From contig VXIS01000045.1 of NCBI GenBank assembly GCA_008704415.1, forward strand, positions 151,130-215,129: a stretch of DNA of 64,000 bases, read 5' to 3'. Below are positions 25,140 through 37,457 of this stretch, in pieces. This stretch comes from Sphaerosporella brunnea (lineage: Eukaryota > Ascomycota > Pezizomycetes > Pezizales > Pyronemataceae). Position numbers and translations under genes: made by a program. Under the pieces are notes generated by a model, which saw only the letters and a program-made list of their open reading frames with translations, had not been told where the DNA came from and did not search any database. Positions within the stretch are counted from its first letter, which is position 1, and every line of letters starts with the position of its first letter.

Positions 25140-25459
25140 ACCCTTTTAAGTTGCGCCTTGAAACCAGGTTGCTCCTGTCAAATATTGCAATGTGGAGTGT
25201 GCTTGTGAACAGGAATAATTTGATGGTGGACATTTTTTGATAGACGGAATAAAAAGCGTCTTTGTAGAGTGTGAAATATCGACTGCGTGTGTGATGGAGG
25301 GGGTCGCCTTAAAAGTGGAATGTTGTTTAAGGTTAGCGTGGTTTGCAGCCAGGCTTGCTTGGCTCCTAGGAGAGAACCCCGCCTCTAGCTTCGGCGATTT
25401 GTAAACCCAGTTCTATCTCCATCAACTCATTCGTCGCAAGCAGCAAAGCAGACCCCTCA
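25140..25459. other. intergenic spacer, NDK1 terminator and DRE2 promoter
   Basis: 320 bases between two plus-strand genes. A possible polyadenylation signal AATAAAA is near 25247. Nothing else seen. Confidence 0.5.
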
Positions 25460-26574
25460 ATGGCCTCGCCACCCTACATCGATACGTCCGTCAGCGACTT
25501 CAACCCCACCCCCGTCGCTACCGCTGCCGCCCCGTCCTCAAAGCGCACTCTAATCCTCTGCCCACCCTCCGTCTCTTCGCACCCGGAGGCCCTTGAAAAT
25601 GCCCTCTCCACAGTCGACCGCGTAAGCGCAGATGTGCAAATGCTTGATCGGCTCACCTTGAACCTCGCTTCGCTGCCTGACTCGATCTACTCCACCGTCC
25701 TCCTACTTTCGGACCCGTCTTCCAGTGCTCCCCCCACGCTCGAAAAGCCGCTGCTCGTCAAAATACTCGCCGCCATGGCGCCGAACGGGCGCTGGCGCGC
25801 AGTGGGAGCGAACAAGAAGAACTGGGCGAAGGATCGACTGGGGTTCTTGACGGCGGGATTCTTGGTCGAAGATACATCGGAGGGGACGGTGGCAGTCAAG
25901 CCGGACTTTGGTGGCCAGAAGAGTGTGGCGCTGAACTTGAGGAAGCGGCTGCCCGCAGGTAGGGTGGTGAAGCCGGTTGTTGCGAAGCCTGCGGTTGCTG
26001 TGGCGCCGGTGGCCACGACTAATGGCGTGGGCTTTGTGTATTTGATCGACGATTTGGACGATGATGAGTTGATCGATGAGGACGAGTTGATGGCCGATGA
26101 GGATTTGGCGACGCCTGTGCAGATCCGTGGGTCTATCCTATGTTTCAGCTTGGAGGTGAACGGCATGGCTAATTGTTGGGGCAGCTGCGGAGTGCCGACC
26201 AAAGGCTGGAAAGCGCCGCAGAGCGTGCAAGGACTGTACGTGCGGCTTGAAGGAGCAGCTAGAGCAGGAAGACGCCGAGAAGAGATCCACGGCGGACAAA
26301 GCTTTGGCTGCTGCCAAGGCAAAGGCTGCTGCGGGGGTCAAGCTCAATGCCGATGATCTTGCCGAAATCGATTTTACGGTCGAGGGCAAGGCCAGCTCTT
26401 GCGGTAACTGCTACTTGGGTGACGCTTTCAGGTAATTTCATGTCATATCATGGGAAACGGAGTTTTTTCGATCTCTAACGGATTGATAGATGCTCTGGAT
26501 GTCCGTACATCGGTCTGCCTGCATTCAAGCCTGGAGAACAGGTACAGATTGACATGATGGATGACCAGTTGTGA
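25460..26574 (+). CDS. DRE2: Fe-S cluster assembly protein Dre2 (anamorsin/CIAPIN1)
   Basis: Exons 25460-26126, 26185-26431 and 26490-26574 (332 residues). Dre2 takes electrons from the diflavin reductase Tah18 for cytosolic iron-sulfur cluster assembly. The N-terminal half is a degenerate methyltransferase-like domain ([21 protein letters not shown]), followed by an acidic linker ([14 protein letters not shown]). The C-terminus has both cluster sites: motif [21 protein letters not shown] and motif [17 protein letters not shown], ending [13 protein letters not shown]. The first intron falls just before motif A and the second splits motif B. All eight cluster cysteines are present. Confidence 0.95.
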
Positions 26575-28344
26575 GGGAGGCATACTTCTTTTTTTCTTTT
26601 TTTTCACAGGTTCTAAAAGCCATGGCTGCGAATGGGAGTTTGTGATTTGCATTTTTTGGTTTCTTTTCCATGGGCTTTAAATGGTAGTATGGGCTTATGG
26701 GGACATAAATTTCTACAAGACTTAGTTGGTGCCTGCATAGAAATAATGCATATCGGCACTTTTTCGATACATGTCATTTTCCACCATAGAGATAGTCACA
26801 CTCCATCTCATATTGTTTTGGCAAAAGCAAAACTTCTGCCGGTAAGTGACGCCAAAGACTTTATCTGACGGCATAGCGGAGTCGGCCACAGATAGCTATA
26901 GGCCGGGTGGGGGGAGGTTAGGAGGTAGTGGTGTTTCCCCGGTGGGTATGTATATCGGGCGGTTGCTATTGGGTCCCTTCCTCAACATCATCACCATGCC
27001 GACTCACTGAGCGAACAAACAAGATGAAAAGTACGAGCAGCACAAAGAAAACAGTGGCCAGCGCTATTAAAGATCTTATTGAGCACCCGGATGCCAAAGT
27101 AAAGCATGTTTGTGGGCATTGCGGTATCTCCAGAAACCACATGCATGAGAAGACCCACGCTGCTGCTGGAGAGGCCCATGTGAGGCAGATGTGGCTCTTC
27201 CCTGAGCAGGAGAATGCCGTGGCAAGGTGGGCTGACAGGACAAAACACGGGCAATGGTAACTACTCTCAGTTATCAACCAGCGTCGCAAGGCTTATGCTC
27301 TGACAACGAACCGAGTGGGACTGGAAAGCTTGCGGGAACTGTTCTCGCTCCGTAGAAGTAGGCGAGGTCTTGGTATGTAGCTGACCTGGGTCAGCAGGCG
27401 GAAGCAGATCCCGCCATCACCAAGCACAAGCTCCAGCAAGCCCTCGCCGCAACATCTCACTGATCTGGACAATGCCCGCAGAGGAGGATACCAAGAAAAA
27501 TAAAGGGCAAGGCAAGGCAGCGAAGAAGTCAGATTTCCAGGGCAAAAAGTAAGGCGATGCCTGTCTCTTAGCACCTGAGCTGCTGCGCTAAGGATGCTAT
27601 CGGAGCAGTCAATAGTGAGGACGAGGAGCGCAGGCAGGAACCAACCGGGCAAGACGGGGAAGAGGGGACGTGGCCCGAGAGTTCTGTAGGCTCTAGAGGC
27701 TATGCGGAGGGGTCCCAAACAATGCTGCTGTAAAGGAGGGAGGCCGTGACGGGGAGGATGCCTAAGACCGCATCATAAACGATCACCCGCTTAATTTCTC
27801 GTCGCCTAGGCGTCGCAGTCCGGTGTTTTTGTTTTTGGAAAAGCTCACCTCCAGTCTCTCTATTCATATATGGAAAAAAACTACCTTGATGGTAAAATGC
27901 TGTTCCTTCGCGTGACTGTGACCGGTTGCCATTCTTGTAGCTGGGGGGAGCCGCAGGCTCAGGACTGGGGCTTGGGCAACCACGGGTCGGAGTATGTATG
28001 TACAACAGCAAAGGAGAGGGGGGAATTGGTTTGTGTACTGCGCGCATGTAAGGCCGACGGTTCTGGATGGCTAGTCAGAGAAGCCGGCGACTTCATAGTA
28101 TATCACTCACTTTTTACTGAGTGTTGGACAAACCAGTCATCGATAGTGGATCCTAATTGCCTTGCAAATGGCGATAAAAATGGAAGCCATTTTCGTATAC
28201 GATGTGGTGCACAAAACAGAAGCAGAATACCACCGGGCCAGTTCAAACTATAGAGAAAAAAGAAAACCATTCAACATGTAGGTTGGTAGAAACAACACGA
28301 TGGAAGAGACTAGGTAGTAGAATCGAAGGCTAGTAGGACCGCAT
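26575..28344. other. gene-free region with transposase relic
   Basis: 1.8 kb between DRE2 and the 3' end of the Mms1-like gene. The only recognisable content is the decayed transposase-like sequence around 27024-27552. Confidence 0.5.
27024..27552 (+). mobile_element. possible relic of a pogo/Fot1-like transposase gene
   Basis: 27024-27260 reads as 78 residues with a helix-turn-helix-like N-terminus (VASAIKDLIEHPDAKVKHVC, then GISRNHMHEKTH) and a LFPEQENAVARWAD stretch, resembling the DNA-binding start of pogo/Fot1 transposases. About 200 bases later, 27465-27552 gives a Lys-rich piece (PAEEDTKKNKGQGKAAKKSD) like the C-terminal tail of such proteins. The DDE catalytic core is absent. Terminal repeats not found. 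Resemblance is from memory and weak. Confidence 0.38.
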
Positions 28345-31300
28345 CTACAACACCGCATCATTGACTAGCTCATCCATCCACTTGAGAACAGCCTCGCACA
28401 AATCCACGTCTTCTTCGTCGGAGAGTTGCAGCACCTCGCGTGCAAGAACGGCGAATTTATCGCCCCCAAACGCCGCAAACGGGTGTCTTTCTTCGGCAGT
28501 GGTCACGGCTTCCTTCAGCCAGTGCGGGCCAAGTTCGACAACTGACGCCAGAACGTCCCCATCGACATGGGCCTTTCTTGGATCCGGCTTTGCAGAATGT
28601 AGTATTTCGTCCATGCCCATTAGACCTCCATGAAATACGTCATGTATGGTACGCAAAAGCTGAAGCGCCTTTTGATTGATAACCGTGAGTTGGTAGAAAC
28701 TCCCGTCGACGCCTGCGGCGATGATGTTTTCGTGATCAGAAATGACACCGGGAAGGAGCCGATCCCGGGGCACCCAAGGAGGGCGGCAGAATCCCCGACG
28801 AACACGGGAGACAGAAGACTTGAGCTCAGCTTCGAAGACAGTCCCGAGGGATTGAAAGGCGCAGTTGTCTGATTGGATGTTAATGAAGGCCTATCTTAGT
28901 GAACTGGAAAGGAGAGCATACTCTGCGGCTGCCAGAGCCCGATAACACTGTAGTTTTTGTCTGTTGCTATAATCAAGTCCTTCAAGAGATTTGTGTGGTG
29001 GAATCCATTTCTGGCGACTTCGTCGCTGTGATGGTGTCAGCGCGACATTGTCATGAGGAAATAGGTGTGAATACTTGCCTAAAACATTCAACCAGCTTGC
29101 CGTCATCGAACTTCACAACCAAAACCGAATCTTGTGCACAAGACAAGTAGATAAAGGGCTCTTTGACTGAGATATACACTGCAGGTGATCGAAGTTTTGC
29201 TTCTGCAACTAGGTCTAGCCTATTATCGGCATCAGCAGCTTACTCAAGCCAGCACTGAGCAACGGAGCGGAGTCAAACTTCTTAGTCTCAATGTTGAGTG
29301 CTTTCAGGTACAGTTTGTTTCCGGAGCAATACACGAGAGAGCTTTCAGTAGTCAGCCATTATTCTTTCGCGATAATCACTCGGAAATGAAAAACAACTTA
29401 TTGCCATATGGTGCCAATGATCGGACGGGCTCGCTGCACAGAACTTGGAACCTTCTCCGCACGTCGAACTTACTACCGCTGTTCGGTCGGAAGGTGAGTA
29501 TTATGACCCTCCCTCCTCGTGAGGGCGTCGGAGGACTAGTCCCTGTTCCAACAGCAACGAATTGATACTTTTTGCCATAAAGCTCCATGTTCCATTCTAG
29601 ACGCCCGAGAGTCAGATAATTGAGGTATGGGGGTAGCAAGGCTCAGAATTACCTGCGATACAGAATACTTGTTCATTTGGCTTGCCAAATATAGCCTCAC
29701 CACTCTTGCTGTCTTTCAGCTCACCGGCCAATAAGGAGTCGCCCCTATTGCTCTATCAGCAATGGTTCTGGTCGAATTGAGGGGCAGGAATAATAAACGT
29801 TTCCGGGTCTATTAGCTTCAACGAGCAGAATGATTTCTTGCCGCCGCCTTGCTCACTCCAAACGGACTTTGTGCAAGCCACAATGAAGGCACCTAGAGAC
29901 TCGTAAAACAACAAGCGCCGTGGTGTTTCATTCAGCCTCAATCGTCGACCGCATATCTTACCACTCCGCCCAACGTCCGCGCAGAATATTTTGTCATTGG
30001 AGACACACACTAGGACATTCTCCCATTCAGATGAGCTTCTGATCTGGGCAATTGCTTGAACCATGGGCTATAGTTACTGTGAGCAAAAGCAACCGCATTA
30101 TGGATCATCGATCATCACGTACATCTATATCCTCGTCGTGGAGAACAAAAATGAGCTGAGCCCCCCTGAAACTGCCTCGAGGCATATCGAAACGATATAC
30201 TTCATGACCCGCCAGAGCAAATGCTGAATCTTTCCGACGTACATCCATATGTAACCGCACAGGAACCGGGCCGAAATGCATTTCCTGGCTTCGATTCAAC
30301 TGCAAAGCTTTTCGAGTTGTTAGTCACCTCTTTTCTTGGGCCTGGCCTGATTGATAGTCTCACAGGTTCCCACAGTAGTCACATCAAAGATGACCACCGT
30401 GCCGCCACGCAAACCGCAGAACAGTTTCGATGCAGTATCTGTCGACAGCATCACTGCTGATTCACAGAAAGTGAGGCCGGGTTGGCTGGCAGGAACATGA
30501 TTAAGCACTACTTTCGTTAGAAAATGCTCCAGGAATGATTGCCTGGAAGAGCCACCCACTGTTTTGCTCTTTGATGGGGATCAACCCATCATGTGCATCA
30601 CATAGGAATATCTGCAGTGTTGCCTGTCTTGTGCCAACGACTGCCATCAACCGATCTCGGCTACACTGCGGGTTACTTTTGTGGCCTTCCTGGAAAAAGT
30701 TGCAGTGGAAAATAGAAACTCACAATTCTACGAAATCGACAAATGTGGGTTCATCGGTCAGAGCCACTGGCGCACTGACTGGCTTCAAGAACTCGTCCCT
30801 ACAGAGGTCAGCATCTATACAAAATCTGATCACGAATCACATACTTATCGTGTTCAACGGCCATGGATCCCAGTACTAGCTCGATGTCAGGCCCATGATG
30901 AAGAGCAAGAAGAACATAGTTGCCGTGAAGCGAGGCAGCTATTATTGTATCTCCGTTTTCGCATCTGCGTTGCATGCGGCGGGGGCGCTGACCGACTTCG
31001 CTCATGTTTGTGTCCCCTTCGATCTTTGATGCCAAATCCTTTTGAGAGAGTGGAATTGCGGTAATAACACTGGGCGTAACCTGAACGGACCATAGTGGGC
31101 TTTGTGAAGGTGCTGCAGGACCCAGGGGACCAGCTGCCAATGTTGGTCCATCGAACTCAAACGATGTCTCCGTGTTGCACTCAAGCCATTCGCCCTCTCT
31201 TCCAAATGTTCGATAGCATAGGAAGGATCGGTCTGGCTCCGAAGATAGCACAAAGTACCCATCTCCGGAGACATCAGGCAGGACGAACAATGCTCGTACA

Positions 31301-33191
31301 CCCTTCAAGTAGTCTACAGGTTCCTGTGCAGTAGCCTGGATTCCATAGCGAAGTTCTGTGATGGCACCATGGTCCCCACGACCTGTGCATGCGAACACTC
31401 GGGCTCGATCAGTATTCCCGGTTCCCTGGCCACCAGTTGACAGATTGACCAGCTCAAAATCGAATATCGGCGTCCAGTTGATTACTGACTCCTCCGGTTT
31501 AGCCCGTGTGTCTATAGGCCACGGAGCAATGTTCAACTGTAAATAAAGTTGAGTTTTGTGATTAATCACAAGAGAGGTTCTGTGGCTAGTTTCACGTACC
31601 AGATATATCCCACCACTACTCATTTCTCCGCCTGCTACAATCATGTCATCGTATCCAAGTCCGCAATCAAGTGCTGCAAACGCAGTTCCGATGGCGCAGT
31701 CTAGGTAACTAGCCTTCACCACATTTTGAACAAGCGGTTGAGCTTGTACATGGATCTCGATATAGTAAATTGAACCATTTTCCATGGCTACATACATAGC
31801 ATCACAGGCGCCGGCACCTGAGAAGTAGCTCGGATGCCTAAATGGGCGGGCCCAGGCGGTGACAAGTCCTTCTGGATGAATGTCAGATAAGAAATTATTT
31901 GGATGGCATTTTGCTCTCACCAGTATGTCCACTTGCAGGGAATGCAACGTTGCGGAACGACGCATTTCCGGAGTGAATTTCGGAAGCCTTGACTACGTAC
32001 GTGGTAAATTCGGTGACGATCAGGAACGCAGAGCTTATCACCAAAGGGATAAGATGAAGTGGAAACGATATGTCTGCAGTTCACGTCAGAGAAATTATTA
32101 CGCAGAGCAGTGGCCAGAAATACCATCCGACAAACGAAGACCATGGTGTCCTTGCTTCGCAGCGGTGCGTAGTGAATTTGAGGACGACCATTCATATAAT
32201 TGCAGCCGCGACTTTTGTGAGGAACTATTCCAGGCCCGGATTAACTATCTTGAGGAACATGAGGAGACATACAGCTGGTGTAGACTACTAACTCTATGAG
32301 AAACAACACCAGGAGCACATGTTCTTCGTCTCCTGGAGACGGGTGGAGAAACTCCATGTGGATTATGATAGATCCTTGGACATCAAATGTTCTCTCCTCC
32401 TTGATTGGATCCAGCGGAAGGCCTTCCCTCATCTGTCGGTGTAGCTCTTCCATCGGGCGGAGCGCAAATAGGCTGAAGTAATTCTGATAGGCAGCCACCG
32501 CCATTGCTCTAGATCTATAGACAGTGATCAGTGTGCCATGCATCGGAGGTTATGGGACAAGCCCGACTTACTTAGGATCAACAGCAATGGACCGACCAAG
32601 GTGGTTTGGATGGACCCCTTTGAGATCGATTTGCTTCTTTGAGATGATGAAGTCTACTTGGCCTTGCTCCAAGCAATCTCTCGCATACACAAACTGCAAC
32701 TGGCCAGAATCCGTGGTCATAACGAGGATATCCGCCGGAAGATCCTCATGGTGGCTACCGTTAGATGTCCCATTGTGCGAGGCCGCAGATAGTGTGGATT
32801 CACGCTGTGAACCAAAGGAGCGAGCATCGCGGATTTCTGCACGGATGTCTGTCTTGCACCCGACTTTCTGGAGCTTTCCAGCTTCAGTGAGAATGTGTAA
32901 CTCGATGAAGGTTTCCTGAAGAAGTGAATTTTAGCATGCAAACAGCTATGATGTCAAGCAAACCTTGGAGGCTCATACCCCGATGAAAACAACGTCGTTG
33001 AGGTCTGGCCGTCTGATCCGTGCTGGTAGGATCTTCTTGACAACTGGTGAGTGTACAAGAGTCCGGGAGAGTAATCCGTACACCGGTAAGAAGGAGGTTG
33101 AATCTTGTTGGAGCGTTGCTTGCTGCTCCTCCGCCTCCTCCTCCTCCCGTTGGCCAGTCGTCCCCCGCTGATGCACGCCGAACACCTCCAT
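28345..33191 (-). CDS. Mms1/Rse1/Ddb1/Cft1-superfamily beta-propeller protein
   Basis: 18 exons give 1,318 residues: 33191-32979, 32915-32572, 32514-32289, 32244-32124, 32073-31921, 31871-31600, 31536-30845, 30798-30732, 30689-30560, 30507-30374, 30299-30123, 30067-29799, 29744-29653, 29596-29380, 29341-29244, 29202-29079, 29025-28922, 28868-28345. Frames agree at every junction. The N-terminus (GLLSRTLVHSPVVKKILPAR, then LNDVVFIG) and DILVMTTDSGQLQFVYARD match the MMS1_N propeller. IIATDKNYSVIGLWQ and the C-terminal VDGSFYQLTVINQKALQLL match the CPSF_A-like half. The superfamily includes splicing factor Rse1, Ddb1, Cft1 and heterochromatin protein Rik1; this one looks too divergent to be any of the first three. 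Intron 29026-29078 has a GC donor. Start could lie slightly upstream; the donors of exons 3 and 10 are the least certain. Confidence 0.8.
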
Positions 33192-35941
33192 TCAACTGCA
33201 AGTACCTTGATCGATAGCGCCAGCCGGAAATACGGTTGCAACGTCGAGAAAAATGAATGTTTATGTTTGAAGTCGGATTCACCTGGTCCAATGACTGGCA
33301 AACAAGGTGGCTACAATCCTTACACTGCAGATAGGATTCAGCCAGTGTATGCGACGATCCGGATCCGATCGTAGCGGATATAATTGCAGAATCGATGAGC
33401 GGTTGAAACACAACGATACTTTCCCCGCCCCCACTTCAAGTTTTTTTTGAAAGGTTGTGGCCGTCCGCTGTGTTTCAGTTTACCACACGCTCCAGCCGCG
33501 TAAATGTCTCTGATGAGTGCACACGCCGTCCGGCAACAGGAAAGCTTTAAAGACAATGTATTCCAGTCAACCAGTCTTTTGTCGATGCAATTGCTTGAAG
33601 GGCTTCTTTCTCGTCCACGTGTTGCAAGAGTATCTCGGAGACGCAGGATCCCTGTCGTTCGCTAATTTAGCAGTCTGGGCTCAAAGCCTTTGAAGGTGGC
33701 GGAATTGGTTTGGACCCAGCGCCAGCACGTCAGTCGGGTTCGTGGATGGAAGGGCGAGTGTGAAGGAGCGAAAGGAAAAGAAGTGTCGTCGACTTTGTGG
33801 ATTTGGGTTTCTTTTGTCTCCTCTGCAGTGACGACAGATGGTTGTCTGGAGTCGTTGGGATCGAGAGAGCAGGTATGTAGGAATATGAATACATGACACG
33901 AGTTGGGAGAAGAGGACGTGACCGCAGCTCTGAGGTCTTATCCCAATCGAAAACCAACCAGAGTTATTAATTAAAGCTGTATCTGAGCCTTTGGGAATCG
34001 ACATCACACGCAGGAGCTTCCCCAGATCACATACCTACCTAGAGTGAGGGTAGTTATCGAACACGTTACAGGCGAACCCCCACAGCTACTTCGCCTGCGT
34101 CGCACTGCGCCGTTGAGATGGCAATTGCAAATCCCCGAAGGAGGAAAAGGAATAGCGGGTGGCTAGAGATAGACTACTCTAAAGCGATCGTTCATGAAGG
34201 CGGAACATGGGTGGCCAGCAAAAGGTCTCAACCCATATCTCGAGCACGAGAGATGTGATCTGTCAGCTGCAGCTTCCGTCAATCCTTCTCAAGATTGTTC
34301 TTGCAGCCTTGGCTGCCCAACAATCTTCGCCATAGTAAGACATTTTGCTTTCACCTTCAGCATTCCCTTTTAAGAAATTAAACTATAGCTCTGTCTGGAT
34401 AGGTATCTACGTAACCAACCAGCCATTATCTCACGGTTGACTTTGACCACACCCAGACGAAGAGAGGTCATACTGCATGTGCGTATACTTGTATGTATAT
34501 AGAGCACACACGCAGCATGAGCTCGAGGTGATGTACCTATCATATGTATAGTATAGTTGAAGCAAGCCGCGACATTGACATTTCGACATCGACTTAGGTG
34601 GATTATTCGATACGGAGGGCAATTATCCGATGTTGGCAGCTTGGCCAACTGGATAGCTTTCAGTAAGTATCGCCTACCTACATACCTAGGTATGTAGGTA
34701 GCTACTTCGTACAGACAGGCTCGCTGGGCCAAAAGCTTAGTCGAATCCACGCCGCTGACCTTCACATTGTATGCAGCTGGCTGATTCAAGTTTTTGTAGA
34801 CCACATCATCACAGAACGATGATTCTAGTGCTCCGCGTGATTTGTTTCCGTCGCGCAAGATCCCTAGCAGGGGGTCGGCTCGTTTTCTTTTACGGGAGCT
34901 TCCAACCGGTTTATTTCGATTCAAGACCAAAGCAAGGGCAAAACTAAACTACTTGAGGTAAAGTAGAAGAGGAGTGAGTGACGGCGGGTGAGGATAGGCT
35001 TATTTTTGCGCATATCAGAGGCTGCACCCAAAAGGGAACGCAAAAGGTTGCAAGGACAATCTTCACCAATCACCGAGAATTTTGAGAGATGTCAAAGCTG
35101 ACAGAGCACATCTCGCAAGCTCAAAATGATTAAGATATACCAGTAACAGTTTAGACCGAATGGGTTGAGGGCAAACAGTCCTCCTCAAGCTCAAGGAGCT
35201 TCAAATTGGTCATCCTGCAGCTCTCGGCCTCTCCAAAACACGCATTTTAACTCCAAGGCGAGACATACGTTAAGTTGTCGGTAGAGAAGGACGTTCTAAA
35301 GGAACAAAATTGGAGGCAAATGGCTCACGCCCCCAAAAAATCAATGCCCAACCTGCAAGATCCCAAAAATCATTCGGAAGTTTGTCTGCTGTGATATTGG
35401 CCAAATTCCTTGTGTGCATCCAGTGTATTCGTACTTAGCGAGAATCTGTTGATCCTCAATAGGGAGCGTTGCACGTTAAAGCCACAACATGAAGTGACGT
35501 CCCTATCCTTTATACTTATACATGCTTGGAAAACAAACACTTCAACACGAAAAGCAACCGTAATAATCGATCCCTCATCCATAGGTACGGTAACGAACCT
35601 TTTTTGCACGTCGTAATAGAAAACCCATAGAGCGAGGATTATATCGTCCTCGGCGTGGCGTCGTGGCTTGATCTGTGGCGCCCAGCCAAGGCATTGGTTT
35701 TTGCTGATTTTTGCGAGCAGTAGCCTGAAACTGCTTTAGTGCCCCTCCGATTTGTCTATCTATGAAGAATACGCCTGCTGTCGTGTCCTGTCTCCAGGTG
35801 ACAGCTCCTAGCTCTTCGCATGCACGTCCGACAACCCATTCTCCGATCCACTACCTCCTTTTTCGAAACTCAGCTACAGCTATTCGAGACTGGATACCCT
35901 TCTACCTACTCCGTGATTAACGCAACCCGCCAACGGCCTTG
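33192..35941. other. long gene-free region
   Basis: 2.75 kb between the start of the Mms1-like gene and the GAP gene. It holds two promoters, a palindromic TACC-rich microsatellite at 34674-34701, and only short open frames. One 186-codon minus-strand frame (34370-34930) resembles nothing and was not called. Confidence 0.45.
34674..34701. repeat. 28-bp perfect palindrome in a TACC microsatellite
   Basis: Perfect inverted repeat with 14-base arms centred on CCTAGG, built from CTAC/TACC units. Confidence 0.8.
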
Positions 35942-37457
35942 ATGGACGACGACACCCAGCACCACTCCGTCGATAGCCACACCGATACCGCTACCACAAT
36001 CCATAGCTCCAGGCCTCGGTCGAACACCCATAACTCTTCCACCAACCTCGAGAAGGAGAAGCTCGAAACTATACGAGCCGCATGCGAAGCGGGCTGCCGA
36101 GGGGCACTTGTTGAGCTAGCAGTTTCTACCAATGGACTCATCAGTGATGAAGTTCGGCGAGAAGCTTGTAAGCTCCCCACGCGTCACCGGGATTGTGCTG
36201 ATCGTAAACCGCCTCGTTTGTCAGGGCCTCTCTTGCTAGGATTCAAAGTCGAGACCACCCCGCAGAAGAACACGGATGACGTCCGCACAGTACCCGAGAG
36301 AATGCCATGGGAGGACCTTCCGCCTCACGAGGACGAAGGACAAGTTAAACTTGACGTCGATCGGTCTTTCATCTATTATCCCACCAGTATGCAACAGCCC
36401 TGGATCCATGCACCACGATATCCCGGTTCGTGCTGAGTAGCACTGAAATTCAAAGCATAGATATGTCACCCCGGCAGCTAGATGAACGAAAGAAAGAACT
36501 GTCAGAATTGATAGTGGGGGTCTTGAGGAGGCATCCAAAGCTGGGCTACTTCCAGGTTAGACTACCCGCGTGCTGTATCCTGCGCACAGCGGTCTGATTA
36601 TGCGACAGGGCTTTCACGACATCTGCCAGGTGATTCTCCTCGTTTTGGGGCCAAAGTTGGCTGTCCCAGCAGTCGAGCACATTGCCTTGTTGAGAATACG
36701 TGACTTTATGCTCCCGTCCATGTCACCGGCGGTGGATCATCTCCGTCTTCTCTACCCACTCCTGAACGCTGCAGACCCGAAGTTATGCGCACATTTATCC
36801 CGAACCCAGCCTTTCTTCGCTCTGGCTGCCACTCTCACCTTGTACGCCCACGATATACAAGAGTACAGCAACATAGCCCGGCTGTTCGATGTGTTTCTTG
36901 CTATGGACCCCGTTTTTCCACTATATCTATTTGCTCAGGTATCCTCATCGCAGGCTGACGGATCTGATACCGGATGCTGACGTCTGGCGCAGATCGTGAT
37001 GGAGCGGAAAGAGGAGCTATTTGAGTATTCGGACGACGAACCCGAAATCCTGCACTCGATACTTTCCAAGCTTCCCAAGCCGTTGGATCTGGAAGGATGG
37101 ATATCCCGCGCGATTCGGCTGCTAGAGGAACGACCGCCCGAAAACCTCTCCACGTGGAGTCGCGTCTCCTGTCTCAGCGTGCTGAAGACTTCACGGCACA
37201 GAACGCTGTCCCTTGCGGCCGCCGAAGGCGTCTTTCAGAAGCAGTGCAACGAGCTCTGGCGGGCTCAGAAGCGTGAAGAGCTCTTCAAGACGATGGCAAG
37301 ACACAAAAAACCCATAGTACTCGGGTTGTCGGTCTTCATTGGAGTCTCGTCGATTGCGCTGGGAGTATACGCCCAGCGCAATGGTGGGTTGCTACAGGCA
37401 TTCCCTGGATTCATGACGCTCTGGAGAGCGGTTGCTTATATCCGCAGGCTCCTTTGA
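35942..37457 (+). CDS. GYP8: TBC-domain Rab GTPase-activating protein, Gyp8/TBC1D20 type
   Basis: Exons 35942-36167, 36225-36386, 36461-36555, 36609-36938 and 36993-37457 (425 residues). TBC proteins speed GTP hydrolysis by Rab/Ypt GTPases; Gyp8/TBC1D20 acts on Ypt1/Rab1 at the ER. The domain starts REAWPLLLGF. The arginine finger is in VKLDVDRSF (IxxDxxR motif) and the glutamine finger in LGYFQGFHDICQV (YxQ motif), so both catalytic residues are present. Later signatures are EHIALLRIRDFMLPSM and TQPFFALAATLTLYAHDIQEY. A C-terminal hydrophobic segment (PIVLGLSVFIGVSSIALGVYA) is the expected ER-membrane anchor. Confidence 0.92.

Noticed and set aside
34370..34930. 186-codon minus-strand open frame
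   Set aside because: No recognisable domain, covers a microsatellite palindrome, and composition is like neighbouring non-coding DNA.
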